The notes under the pieces: model-generated | The model's input: only the letters and a program-made list of their open reading frames with translations | Databases searched by the model: none | What the model was told of the DNA's origin: nothing | Shown here: positions 39,351 through 47,290 of the stretch, piece by piece | Layout of the letters: the number at the start of each line of letters is the position of its first letter | How positions within the stretch are numbered: the first letter of the stretch is position 1 | From: Thermomonospora echinospora | Lineage (GTDB): Bacteria > Actinomycetota > Actinomycetes > Streptosporangiales > Streptosporangiaceae | DNA: 64,000 nt | Assembly (NCBI RefSeq): GCF_900108175.1 | Contig: NZ_FNVO01000006.1 | Location: 186,001 to 250,000 of the forward strand | Direction of reading: 5' to 3' | Made by a program: the position numbers and the translations under genes

Positions 39351-40238
39351 ATGTTGCATACAACAGTGGTCGAGGTCGGGCCCCGGGACGGGCTGCAGAA
39401 CGAGTCGGTGATCCTGCCCGCCGCCGACAAGGTGGAGCTGATCCGCCGCAGCGTCGAGGCCGGTGTCCGCCGCATCGAGGCCGTGTCCTTCGTCAACCCC
39501 AAGCGGGTGCCGCAGATGGCCGACGCCGAGGAGGTGATGGCGGCCGTACCGCGCACGCCCGAGGTCTCCTACATCGGCCTGGTCCTCAACCGGCGCGGGC
39601 TCGACCGCGCCCTGGCCGCCGCCGTCGACGAGGTCAACGTCGTCGTGGTGGCCACCGACACCTTCTGCGTCCGCAACCAGGGCTGCACCACCGACGAGGC
39701 GCTGGCCGCCTGGGACGACATCGCCCGCGCCGCCGCGGACGCCGGGGTCCCGGCGAGCATGACGATCGCCGCCGCCTTCGGCTGCCCGTTCGAGGGGACC
39801 ACCCCACCGTCCCGGGTCGCCGAGATCGCCCGCCGCGCGCACGCCGCCGGGGCCGCCGAGATAGCGCTGGCCGACACGATCGGCGTCGGGGTCCCGCGCC
39901 AGGTCCGCGAGCTGACCCGGCTGGTGCGCCGGGCCGCTCCGGGCACCCCGCTGCGCTTCCACTTCCACAACACCCGCAACACCGGGTACGCCAACGCCCT
40001 CGCCGCCGTCGAGGAGGGCGTGCACGTGCTGGACGCCAGCACCGGCGGGTTCGGCGGCTGCCCGTTCGCCCCCGCCGCCACCGGCAACATCGCCACCGAG
40101 GACCTGCTGTACGCCCTGCACCACAGCGGCCTGACCACCGGCGTCTCCCTGGAGGCGGTCGCCGCCACCGGCGCCTGGCTCGGCGAGCGCCTCGGCAAGC
40201 CCGCCCCCGCCCTCCTCGGCCGCGCCGGCGACTTTTGA
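39351..40238 (+). CDS. Hydroxymethylglutaryl-CoA lyase-family enzyme
   Basis: 295 residues from ATG 39351 (a TTG at 39342 is an alternative). DRE-TIM metallolyase signatures are complete: VEVGPRDGLQNE with the catalytic Asp, the metal ligands in LRFHFHNTRNTGYANAL, and the GGFGGCPFAPAATGNIATED loop with the conserved Cys. It should cleave a 3-hydroxy-3-methyl acyl-CoA such as HMG-CoA to acetoacetate or a related ester. With the CoA-transferase it forms a two-gene catabolic module for branched acids, perhaps from leucine or isoprenoids. It shares family with the degenerate C-terminal domain at 22101, though that copy lacks the metal ligands. Confidence 0.9.
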   Translation: MLHTTVVEVGPRDGLQNESVILPAADKVELIRRSVEAGVRRIEAVSFVNPKRVPQMADAEEVMAAVPRTPEVSYIGLVLNRRGLDRALAAAVDEVNVVVVATDTFCVRNQGCTTDEALAAWDDIARAAADAGVPASMTIAAAFGCPFEGTTPPSRVAEIARRAHAAGAAEIALADTIGVGVPRQVRELTRLVRRAAPGTPLRFHFHNTRNTGYANALAAVEEGVHVLDASTGGFGGCPFAPAATGNIATEDLLYALHHSGLTTGVSLEAVAATGAWLGERLGKPAPALLGRAGDF

Positions 40239-40445
40239 GCCCCGCTCGACGAACTCGCCGAGCTTGACGTCGTGACGCCTCGGCCCGCGTTCGGACCGCG
40301 ACGATGTCAAGATCGGCGAGATGCGGCGGGCGAGGGCGGGCGGGTTGTCCGCAATCGGCCATCAAGGGGGGCGGGACGCACGGGGGCGCAGTAGATTCCA
40401 TGATCGTTGTTGGATGGCCCAACCAGCGCACAGCAAGGAGCCCCC

Positions 40446-41264
40446 GTGACCGACAACCTCGACCAAAACGCCGGGAACACCCCGGTGGTCGACCAGACCG
40501 TGCCGCAGACCGCGCGCATCTGGAACTACTGGCTGGGCGGTAAGGACAACTACGAGGTCGACCGCAAGGTCGGCGACGACATCCTCCAGATCATCCCGGA
40601 CATGGCCGTCATGGCGCGCGCCACCCGGCAGTTCCTCATCCGGGCCGTCCGTTACCTCTCCGGCGAGGCCGGGGTGCGCCAGTTCCTCGACATCGGCACC
40701 GGGCTGCCCACCGTGGACAACACCCACGAGGTCGCGCAGGCCGTCGCGCCCGAGGCCCGCATCGTCTACGTCGACAACGACCCGCTGGTGCTGGCCCACG
40801 CCCGCGCCCTGCTCACCAGCTCCCCCGAGGGCGCCACCACCTACATCGACGCCGACCTGCACGACCCCGGCAGGATCCTCGACGAGGCCAGGAAGACGCT
40901 CGACTTCGACCGGCCCATCGCGCTCATGCTGATGGGCATCCTGGGCCACATCACCGACTTCGCGCAGGCGCAGTCGATCGTGCGGCAACTGCTGGACGCC
41001 CTGCCCTCCGGCAGCTACCTGGCCCTCTACGACGCCACCAACGTCATCCGCAGCCCGGAGACCAACGAGGCCATCCGCATCTGGAACGAGTCCGCCAAGC
41101 CCCCCTACGTCCTGCGCTCCCCCGACGACCTGGCCCGCTTCTTCGACGGCCTGGACCTCGTCGAACCCGGCATCGTCTCCTGCCCCCGCTGGCGCCCCGC
41201 CCCCGGCCTCCCCGGCGAACCGGACGAGATGGACGAATTCTGCGGCGTCGGCCGCAAACCCTGA
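40446..41264 (+). CDS. SAM-dependent methyltransferase, DUF574 family
   Basis: 272 residues from GTG 40446 with AAGGAG upstream. The family's start is unmistakable: PQTARIWNYWLGGKDNYEVD, then the SAM-binding FLDIGTGLPT, VYVDNDPLVLAHARALL and later MLMGILGHI. This family occurs in many copies in Streptosporangiales and streptomycetes and its substrates are mostly unknown. It is a single gene without clear functional link to its neighbours and marks the start of a more accessory stretch. Confidence 0.9.
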   Translation: MTDNLDQNAGNTPVVDQTVPQTARIWNYWLGGKDNYEVDRKVGDDILQIIPDMAVMARATRQFLIRAVRYLSGEAGVRQFLDIGTGLPTVDNTHEVAQAVAPEARIVYVDNDPLVLAHARALLTSSPEGATTYIDADLHDPGRILDEARKTLDFDRPIALMLMGILGHITDFAQAQSIVRQLLDALPSGSYLALYDATNVIRSPETNEAIRIWNESAKPPYVLRSPDDLARFFDGLDLVEPGIVSCPRWRPAPGLPGEPDEMDEFCGVGRKP

Positions 41265-41409
41265 CCCCTCCGCAGGGATGAGTGGTCCGCCCCACCGACC
41301 GAGTCGCTCGGGGCGGTCACCTGTCCGGGTTCACCTCGTCGAAAGCACCGATCCACCTTGCCGGCGGAGCACACATTCCGGGGCCAGGAGACCGGGCATG
41401 GGTGGTGGC

Positions 41410-42462
41410 TCAGTCGGCGGGGCGGAGCAAAGCCGCCTCATGCAGTTGTCGCCATGCACAGTGGACGTCTTCGGCGGAGAAGAGACGTCGTTTGCGCTCG
41501 CTCCACCGGGCGACCTCGGTGGCAACGGTGTCGGGGTCGGCCGCGCCAGGCTGCCGCGCAGCGACGAAGTGGACGGTACTGAGCAGTTCCATGCCATCGG
41601 GGTACTCGTAGCCGAAGGCCGCACGCGACACCTGGAACCAGGCCGACTGGAATGCCATGTCATCGGTGATGAGGGACTCGGCCTGGTCGGCTGCCGACAG
41701 CAGGCGGAGGTCGGCTTTGGCGCCTGAGGTACCGTCCCCGTACCCGATCAGGTAGTGCCCCTCCATAGCGGAGATCTCACGGTTGAGGTCAGCGGAGAAA
41801 GGGCCGTAGTGCCCTCGCTCGAAGCGGTATCCCAGCCTGAGCCCGGCGCCCTGCAAAAGGTAGGTCACCTTCTGGGCTTCGAGGAGCGAAGTATTGACGT
41901 CGACGGCCACACCGGCTTCGAAGGCGAGGATCGCATAACGTCGCAGCGCGGCCAGGAGCCGGGCGCGGTTCTTCGTCAGCGGGGGCCGCCGGGACCGCAC
42001 CGGCATGTCCTCGGGGGCAGGGGTGCCGGGACCGTACAGCCGGATCTCCGCATCGAGGCCGCCGAGCCTTTCGATGATCAACCGGCGGACGACCTCCCAG
42101 TCCAGCCCGCCGTTCCCGCATCCCAGCGGAGGGAGAGCGACGCTCGTCAGGTTCAACTCGACGACGGTCCGGGCGAGGGCGTCCAGCCCCGAGCGGATGT
42201 CCTCCAGGCGGGAGGGCTGCCGCCAGTGCCGTTTCGTGGGGAAGTTGAGGATCCACCGGTCGTCGGCGAACGGGGTGGCGAAGATCCGTCCCGGCCGGAC
42301 CCGGCCGTCCTTGCACGCCTGGGCGTAGGCGTCGAAGTTGGCCGGGAACGCCCGCTTGAACTGCAGAGCCAGCCCCTTCCCCATCACACCGACCGTGTTG
42401 ACGGTGTTCACGAGGGCCTGGGCGTCGTCGCGCAGAAGATTGCCCGTCCTCTCAACGATCAT
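41410..42462 (-). CDS. darG: DarG antitoxin: macrodomain ADP-ribosylglycohydrolase with C-terminal domain
   Basis: 350 residues from ATG 42462 with GGAGG seven bases upstream. The N-terminal macrodomain has MIVERTGNLLRDDAQALVNT and NTVGVMGKGLALQFKRAFP, then VALPPLGCGNGGLDW, as in DarG of DarTG systems; it removes ADP-ribose from DNA bases. The C-terminal half (about 180-350; YAILAFEAGVAVDVNTSLLE, FERGHYGPFSADLN) matches the additional DarG domain that binds the toxin. The DarT gene precedes it and overlaps by 11 bases, so toxin and antitoxin are co-translated. GC appears slightly lower than in the catabolic operons. Confidence 0.88.
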   Translation of the reverse strand: MIVERTGNLLRDDAQALVNTVNTVGVMGKGLALQFKRAFPANFDAYAQACKDGRVRPGRIFATPFADDRWILNFPTKRHWRQPSRLEDIRSGLDALARTVVELNLTSVALPPLGCGNGGLDWEVVRRLIIERLGGLDAEIRLYGPGTPAPEDMPVRSRRPPLTKNRARLLAALRRYAILAFEAGVAVDVNTSLLEAQKVTYLLQGAGLRLGYRFERGHYGPFSADLNREISAMEGHYLIGYGDGTSGAKADLRLLSAADQAESLITDDMAFQSAWFQVSRAAFGYEYPDGMELLSTVHFVAARQPGAADPDTVATEVARWSERKRRLFSAEDVHCAWRQLHEAALLRPAD

Positions 42463-43147
42463 CGGTTTCACCTCCTTCTCCATCCCATGCCCCCTGACAC
42501 GAACAGCCACTGGGGACCTCAAAGTACCAATCGGGTTTGACGATCACTCGAAGGGTGGCGCCCGCCTCGGCGAGCCGGTCCCGCACCTGGCCCACCCGTT
42601 GGGAGCAGCAGACCACAAGATGGCTGAACACCGGCCAGGGAACCGTGCCGTGGACCAGCAGTTCCGCCATCCGCCGCTCGCGGCGAGAGCCGTCTTCCGG
42701 GGTGTTGCCCCAGAAGCGGACGTTCATGATCTCCCAGTCGATGTGGTCGGCGAGTTCCACGGCCTCCACGGCGAACCTCGCCGTGTGAAGGACCGCGTTG
42801 CGATCGGTCGCGACCCAGGCCAGACCGGCGTCGATCACCCGAGACAGCCGGGTCACCAGGTAGATCAGGTGTGTTTGGTCGCTGTCATACTGGCGCACCC
42901 GACCTCCGACGATGCTGCGGAGCATCGGGGAACGCGGAGCGAAGTAGAAAGGGGCGTAGTCCGCGACGACCCCACCTGGCGGTACCGGCACCCCTCGTCT
43001 GCGACGGCGTTCCTTGATGCTCGGCTGACCGCACTCGCGGACGTCACGCTGCCGCTGGTTATCGGCCAGCAGTCCGGCGTGGGCGATGCCGGGCAGATTG
43101 TCCATGTGCGTGAAGTGCATCAGCCAGGGATCGTCAGGACCAATCAT
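42452..43147 (-). CDS. darT: DarT toxin: DNA thymidine ADP-ribosyltransferase
   Basis: 231 residues from ATG 43147. DUF4433/DarT features: LMHFTHMDNLPGIAHAGLL (the first NAD-site block with HFTH), ADYAPFYFAPRSPMLRSI, AGLAWVATDRNAVL and the catalytic Glu in RRERRMAELLVHGTVPW. DarT attaches ADP-ribose from NAD+ to thymidine in single-stranded DNA, blocking replication; the partner at 41410 reverses it. Such pairs protect against phage or stabilise genomic islands. A short basic stretch (KERRRRRGVP) near residue 45 is unusual. Length is about 20 residues above the usual. Confidence 0.88.
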   Translation of the reverse strand: MIGPDDPWLMHFTHMDNLPGIAHAGLLADNQRQRDVRECGQPSIKERRRRRGVPVPPGGVVADYAPFYFAPRSPMLRSIVGGRVRQYDSDQTHLIYLVTRLSRVIDAGLAWVATDRNAVLHTARFAVEAVELADHIDWEIMNVRFWGNTPEDGSRRERRMAELLVHGTVPWPVFSHLVVCCSQRVGQVRDRLAEAGATLRVIVKPDWYFEVPSGCSCQGAWDGEGGETDDR

Positions 43148-43286
43148 GAGGCGGCCATCGTAGCGAGGGCCACTGACAAGGAGCGCCGCTCAGCGATGCT
43201 CAGCTTCCCGGGTTCGAGGACGCCGCCGTGCGGTCCTTTGGGTACGGGCCGACGAGGGCGCATGAGGCGCCCTCGTCGGTCGGTGT

Positions 43287-43478
43287 TCAGGGGGTCGGGG
43301 GGTGGCGCTTGATCTGGGCGAGGAGTGCGGTGAACTGGTCGGCGCTCAGGTTGAGGTGACCCGCGGCCGGGTTCTTGGAGTCCCGCACTCCGACACCCTG
43401 CGGGAGACGCCCCACCTCAACGCAGTGCGCGTCGTTAACGCCGCTGCTGTGGGAGCTCTTCCGCCAGTGGATGATCAC
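43287..43478 (-). CDS. DUF397 small protein
   Basis: 63 residues from ATG 43478. The DUF397 pattern is clear: WRKSSHSSGVNDAHCVEV, VGVRDSKNPAAGHLNLS and a hydrophobic C-terminus. It overlaps the preceding XRE-type regulator by four bases, the standard arrangement of these pairs in actinomycetes, where the small protein is thought to modulate development or act as a toxin- or signal-like partner of the regulator. Confidence 0.88.
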   Translation of the reverse strand: MIIHWRKSSHSSGVNDAHCVEVGRLPQGVGVRDSKNPAAGHLNLSADQFTALLAQIKRHPPTP

Positions 43479-44290
43479 GTGTAGCCCTCCAGATACTGGT
43501 CGATGAGAGAGCGGGTGGCACCCTCCGGGAGGGCTTTCGCGCCGATGCGATCGAAGTTGTTGATCGTTTCTCTCACCTCGACTGGCTCTTCGATCAGACG
43601 TCCGGAGTTCTGCGCTCCCGCGTAGGCGACGTCCCGGCCCTCCAGGCTGAGGATCTGGAGCGGACCGTCGTACCCGGGGTGCGGACCCGCCGATGGTGGG
43701 ACAAACCGCAGAATAACGTTTGGAAGATCCGCTGTCACGCGAAGATGCCGGAGCTGCTCTTTCATGATCTCCGGGTCTTCCATGCGGCAGGCCAGGACGC
43801 TTTCATCGAGGAGTATCCAGTAGAACTGAGGGGTCTCACGGTCGAGGATGGCCTGCTGCTGGGCGATTCGCTTGGCCACCTCCGCTTCGACGTCGATGGT
43901 GCTCCCCGCCTCGACGATTGCCCGGATGTACCTCTCGGTCTGGAACGGTCGCGGTACCGCATGGGCGTTGTAGATCTTGATCGTGTTCGCCTGCACTTCG
44001 TACAGGTAGTGCTGGCGTCCCCAGTTGGGGTCGTGGGCCATCTGGGCGAACCACAGGAGCATCTGGAACAGGATGCCGGTCCCGTAGTTGAGGTCGAGCA
44101 GTCGCATCTGATGGTCGTGCGGGCGCAGTCTGCCCGCCTCGATGTTGCAGACGGTGGAGCGCGCCGCGTGGACGATCTTGCCGCACTGGGCCAGGGACAG
44201 GCCGTGCTTCTCCCGCATGAAGCGGAGGTAGAAGGCGAGGAAGTGCCACATCGAGATCTTGGGATCGAGGGGTTCGCGGACGTTCGTCAT
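43475..44290 (-). CDS. XRE-family helix-turn-helix regulator with DUF5753 domain
   Basis: 271 residues from ATG 44290, which follows CGGAGGG. The N-terminal HTH (FMREKHGLSLAQCGKIVHAARSTV split over residues 25-48, then NIEAGRLRP) is followed by the DUF5753 effector domain (LYEVQANTIKIYNAHAVPRP, QTERYIRAIVEAG, ILRFVPPSAGPHPGYDGP). It forms a four-base-overlap operon with the DUF397 gene. Actinomycetes hold dozens of such pairs, some of them required for sporulation or antibiotic production; the target of this one is unknown. Confidence 0.88.
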   Translation of the reverse strand: MTNVREPLDPKISMWHFLAFYLRFMREKHGLSLAQCGKIVHAARSTVCNIEAGRLRPHDHQMRLLDLNYGTGILFQMLLWFAQMAHDPNWGRQHYLYEVQANTIKIYNAHAVPRPFQTERYIRAIVEAGSTIDVEAEVAKRIAQQQAILDRETPQFYWILLDESVLACRMEDPEIMKEQLRHLRVTADLPNVILRFVPPSAGPHPGYDGPLQILSLEGRDVAYAGAQNSGRLIEEPVEVRETINNFDRIGAKALPEGATRSLIDQYLEGYT

Positions 44291-44872
44291 TGACCCTCCG
44301 CAGTTCGTCGGTTCTCTCGGATGGACAGATCCTAGGTCGATCCCGCGACAGTTTTGGCGCAAATCAACAACCGAGCAAGCGTGATGTAACTACGGCGGCG
44401 ATATCGAACGAATGTCCGAGCCGATGTACAGCCTCTGGCATCCGGCAGGGAGACGACCAGCGAGTCCAAAGAATTGAAGAATTCTCATATCACGGCCGGC
44501 GCACTTCCGCTCAGCATCGGCGTTCCCAAATGAAAGGAAAACACGGAGCCGTTTCCAGGATCGGTCGATGCGGTGACGTGGAGGATCGCCGGACGAGAGT
44601 GGTGATCCCGGCAGGTGAGCAGTGGTCCCGCGCAGGTGCATCGGCACCGGCAGGATTCGGCGGGCGGCGGCAGCACCCGCCGAGAGGAAGCGAACCGGAG
44701 GAGAAACAGCCCACTGCCAGCAGGTTGTCCGGATCAGGACAAGGGTCCGGCACGCCGTGAACACGAAGCCGGTGGCCGGTCGGGCAAGGTTCCGTGAGGA
44801 TGTCCGACGTTGCCGGAGGGGGCACATGATGGTCATGCTTGGCCGTGTCCCGTGTGCTTGAGGAGTTTCCTG
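44291..44872. other. 582-bp gap without a supported gene
   Basis: GC is lower than in the surrounding genes and no frame shows third-position bias. Short frames on both strands look random. It separates the XRE operon and the Ser/Thr kinase gene, which read away from each other, so their promoters must lie here. I see no repeat or RNA structure that I would support. Confidence 0.4.
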
Positions 44873-46402
44873 GTGGTAGCCGAGATACCGAACGCCGACC
44901 GGTCCGGCCGGGCCGCTGGAGGGCAGGACCGGTCGCAGCCGTCGGGGTTGCCGCCCAAGGCGTCGCCTTCGCGGGCGGGCGATCCGCGGCGTCTCGGCGC
45001 GTACGAGGTGCTCGGCTTTCTCGGTGAGGGGGGCATGGGCAGCGTCCACCTCGGGCGCGGGCCGGACGGGGAGTTGGTCGCCATCAAGGTGGTGCGTTCC
45101 CCCTACGCGCGGGACGCCCGGTTCCGGGCCCGGTTCCGGCGGGAGGCCGACAGCGCCCTGCGGGTGCCGCGTTTCTGCACGGCCGAGGTACTGGCCGCCG
45201 ATCCCGACGCCGATCCGCCGTTCCTAGTGACGGAGTTCATCGACGGGCCGACGCTGGAGGAGGCGGTGCAGACGGGCGGGCCGCTGCGGCGCGGCGAGCT
45301 GGAGCAGCTCGGGGTCAGCATGGCGGCGGCGCTGACGAGCATCCACGGCGCGGGGGTCGTGCACCGGGATCTCAAGCCGAGCAACGTGTTGCTCTCCCGG
45401 CTGGGACCCCGGGTGATCGACTTCGGGATCGCCAGTGCCCTGGACGTCACCTCCGCCCTCACCACGACCGGCGCGATCATCGGCACTCCCACCTTCATGG
45501 CTCCCGAGCAGTTCGAGGGCCACGAGGCCGTTCCGGCCACGGACGTGTTCGCCTGGGGCGGGGTGATGATCTTCGCCGCGACCGGACGGCGGCCCTTCGG
45601 CGCCGGTCCGGTCCAGGCCGTCGGCTATCGCGTCGTCCACGGCGAGCCGGACCTGGACGGCCTGGACGGCCGGATGCGCGAGATCGTGGCCGCGGCACTG
45701 CACAAGGACCCCGCGCGGCGCCCCACGGCCCGGCAGTTGCTGGAGATCATGGGGGTCTCCGACGGCGACCCGGCCACGGCCGTCCGGGAACGGCTGAGCA
45801 CCCGGCAGGCATCCCCCGCCGACGACCCACGGCGGTACGACGCGCCAGGCCCGTACGGTCCGGCGACGGGGACGAGGCCCCCGATGGCCGCGCCGCCCGC
45901 AGGTCCCGGCCAGGGGTTTCCGGGCGTACCGACCCGGCCGGTCACGGCACGCCGCTCCCGCACGGGCTGGGTGGTGGGCGCGGCGGCGGGCGCCTTCGCT
46001 CTCGTCATCGCGCTCGCCCTCACCCTCGTCCTGATCACACGGGGAAACGGCGAGGACCTGGAGGGCTACTGGCGCGGCACCTACGGCGACCAGTACGTGA
46101 GCGTCGAGGGCTCCAAGGTGCGCATGTACTACCCGTCGCGGAACGGGCGGATCGCCGCGACACTGAACGGCGACACGATCCAAGGCTGGTGGGTCGAGGG
46201 CGACGACACCAGCGGAGGCGGCCGGGTCACCTTCCGCATCGTGCGCGACGGCGACTCGCTCAAAATGGACGGCGCCTGGTCGTCCGGCCGGGCGGAGCCG
46301 AGCGACGAGTGGGATCTGACCCGCGTGAACGGCGACATCCTGGCATCCGCCCAGGCGGTGCTGAACAACGACGCGCTCTTCCCCACACCCACCGGCGGCT
46401 GA
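44873..46402 (+). CDS. Transmembrane Ser/Thr protein kinase
   Basis: 509 residues from GTG 44873 (GAGGAG upstream). Kinase domain about 40-305: LGEGGMGSVHLGR, AIKVV (Lys), catalytic VVHRDLKPSNVLL, DFG and APEQFEG. A Pro-rich linker is followed by one transmembrane helix (GAAAGAFALVIALALTLVL, about 365-385) and a roughly 110-residue extracellular beta domain (LEGYWRGTYGDQYVSVEG, YPSRNGRIAATLNGDTIQGWW). It therefore senses something outside the cell and phosphorylates cytoplasmic proteins. The outer domain is not PASTA; it looks like a small lipocalin- or calycin-like sheet. It is monocistronic. Confidence 0.9.
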   Translation: MVAEIPNADRSGRAAGGQDRSQPSGLPPKASPSRAGDPRRLGAYEVLGFLGEGGMGSVHLGRGPDGELVAIKVVRSPYARDARFRARFRREADSALRVPRFCTAEVLAADPDADPPFLVTEFIDGPTLEEAVQTGGPLRRGELEQLGVSMAAALTSIHGAGVVHRDLKPSNVLLSRLGPRVIDFGIASALDVTSALTTTGAIIGTPTFMAPEQFEGHEAVPATDVFAWGGVMIFAATGRRPFGAGPVQAVGYRVVHGEPDLDGLDGRMREIVAAALHKDPARRPTARQLLEIMGVSDGDPATAVRERLSTRQASPADDPRRYDAPGPYGPATGTRPPMAAPPAGPGQGFPGVPTRPVTARRSRTGWVVGAAAGAFALVIALALTLVLITRGNGEDLEGYWRGTYGDQYVSVEGSKVRMYYPSRNGRIAATLNGDTIQGWWVEGDDTSGGGRVTFRIVRDGDSLKMDGAWSSGRAEPSDEWDLTRVNGDILASAQAVLNNDALFPTPTGG

Positions 46403-46467
46403 CGTCCCGCCGCCATGCCGCGCGCCGTCCGTCAGATGGCCGGCCTTCCGGCGGATCGTGGCCCGGG

Positions 46468-47013
46468 TCAGCCTTCGATGCGGGCCTTTTCGAGGTCGGC
46501 CAGGATTGCGCGCACGCTCTGGTCCGGGGTCTGGTGGGTGGTGTCCAGCCACAGGCCACGCCGTGGGGTCTGGTGGCGGAGGGCGTCGTCGAGGGCTTCG
46601 ACGGCCCAGGCGCCGTAGCCGGTTTTGGCCCGCGCGGCCTCACGGGCGGCCACGGCCTGCGCGTCGGGGACCAGAACGACGAGGTACAGGGGACGGCTGC
46701 GGAGTGCGGCCAGGTATTCGTTCAGGTGCTCGCCGAGGATGACGTCCTGCACGATCACGGTCCAGCCCGCCTGTGCGTACAGGTCCGCGACGGACGCCGA
46801 CGCCTGGTAGCGCAGCCGGAGCTGGGCGACGGCCTCGGCGTCCGCCTCGGGCGTCATTTCCGCGCGGCCGGAGACGATCATCCGGCGGAACAGGTCGCCG
46901 CGCAGGTGGACGGCGCGCGGCAGGCGCTCGGCGAGCAGTTGCGCGACGGTCGACTTACCCGAGGCCATGATCCCGGTGATGAGCACCACCGCCCCGTCCA
47001 GCTCCCGCACCAT
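46468..47013 (-). CDS. P-loop kinase/phosphotransferase-like protein
   Basis: 181 residues from ATG 47013. The Walker A motif is GIMASGKSTVAQLLAERLP, followed by RAVHLRGDLFRRMI (substrate-binding Asp) and VIVQDVILGEHLNEYLAAL, as in shikimate-kinase- and chloramphenicol-phosphotransferase-like small kinases. Such proteins phosphorylate small molecules, including antibiotics, or nucleotides; the residues that set specificity are not decisive here. It converges on the kinase gene and sits 277 bp downstream of nothing else, likely as a single gene. Confidence 0.8.
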   Translation of the reverse strand: MVRELDGAVVLITGIMASGKSTVAQLLAERLPRAVHLRGDLFRRMIVSGRAEMTPEADAEAVAQLRLRYQASASVADLYAQAGWTVIVQDVILGEHLNEYLAALRSRPLYLVVLVPDAQAVAAREAARAKTGYGAWAVEALDDALRHQTPRRGLWLDTTHQTPDQSVRAILADLEKARIEG

Positions 47014-47290
47014 GCCGCTCCCCCGTGTTCGCCGTCCGCGCGGCGCGCGGCGCCCTGCCTCGGGACAGGTCGCACCGCAAGATCATGTCCGTGGACGCCG
47101 GAGATCCTACGCTGATCGTTCATGCCGCTGTCCCCCCGGCCGCCTGGGGACGGGCCGCCAGAGAGCCGGGCGGGGGTGGGCGCTTTCCGGTCCTGCCGTG
47201 ACCGGGTTTCAGCAGCCTTCGGACAGCGCGCGGCCTTCGGACGGCGGGCGGTGGGCGGCTTCCGGTGGTGGAGCGGCTGTTCGGCAGGGG

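Noticed and set aside
44390-45049. 219-codon minus-strand frame in the gap before the kinase
   Set aside because: It runs into the kinase coding region, has poor codon bias in the gap and no family resemblance.
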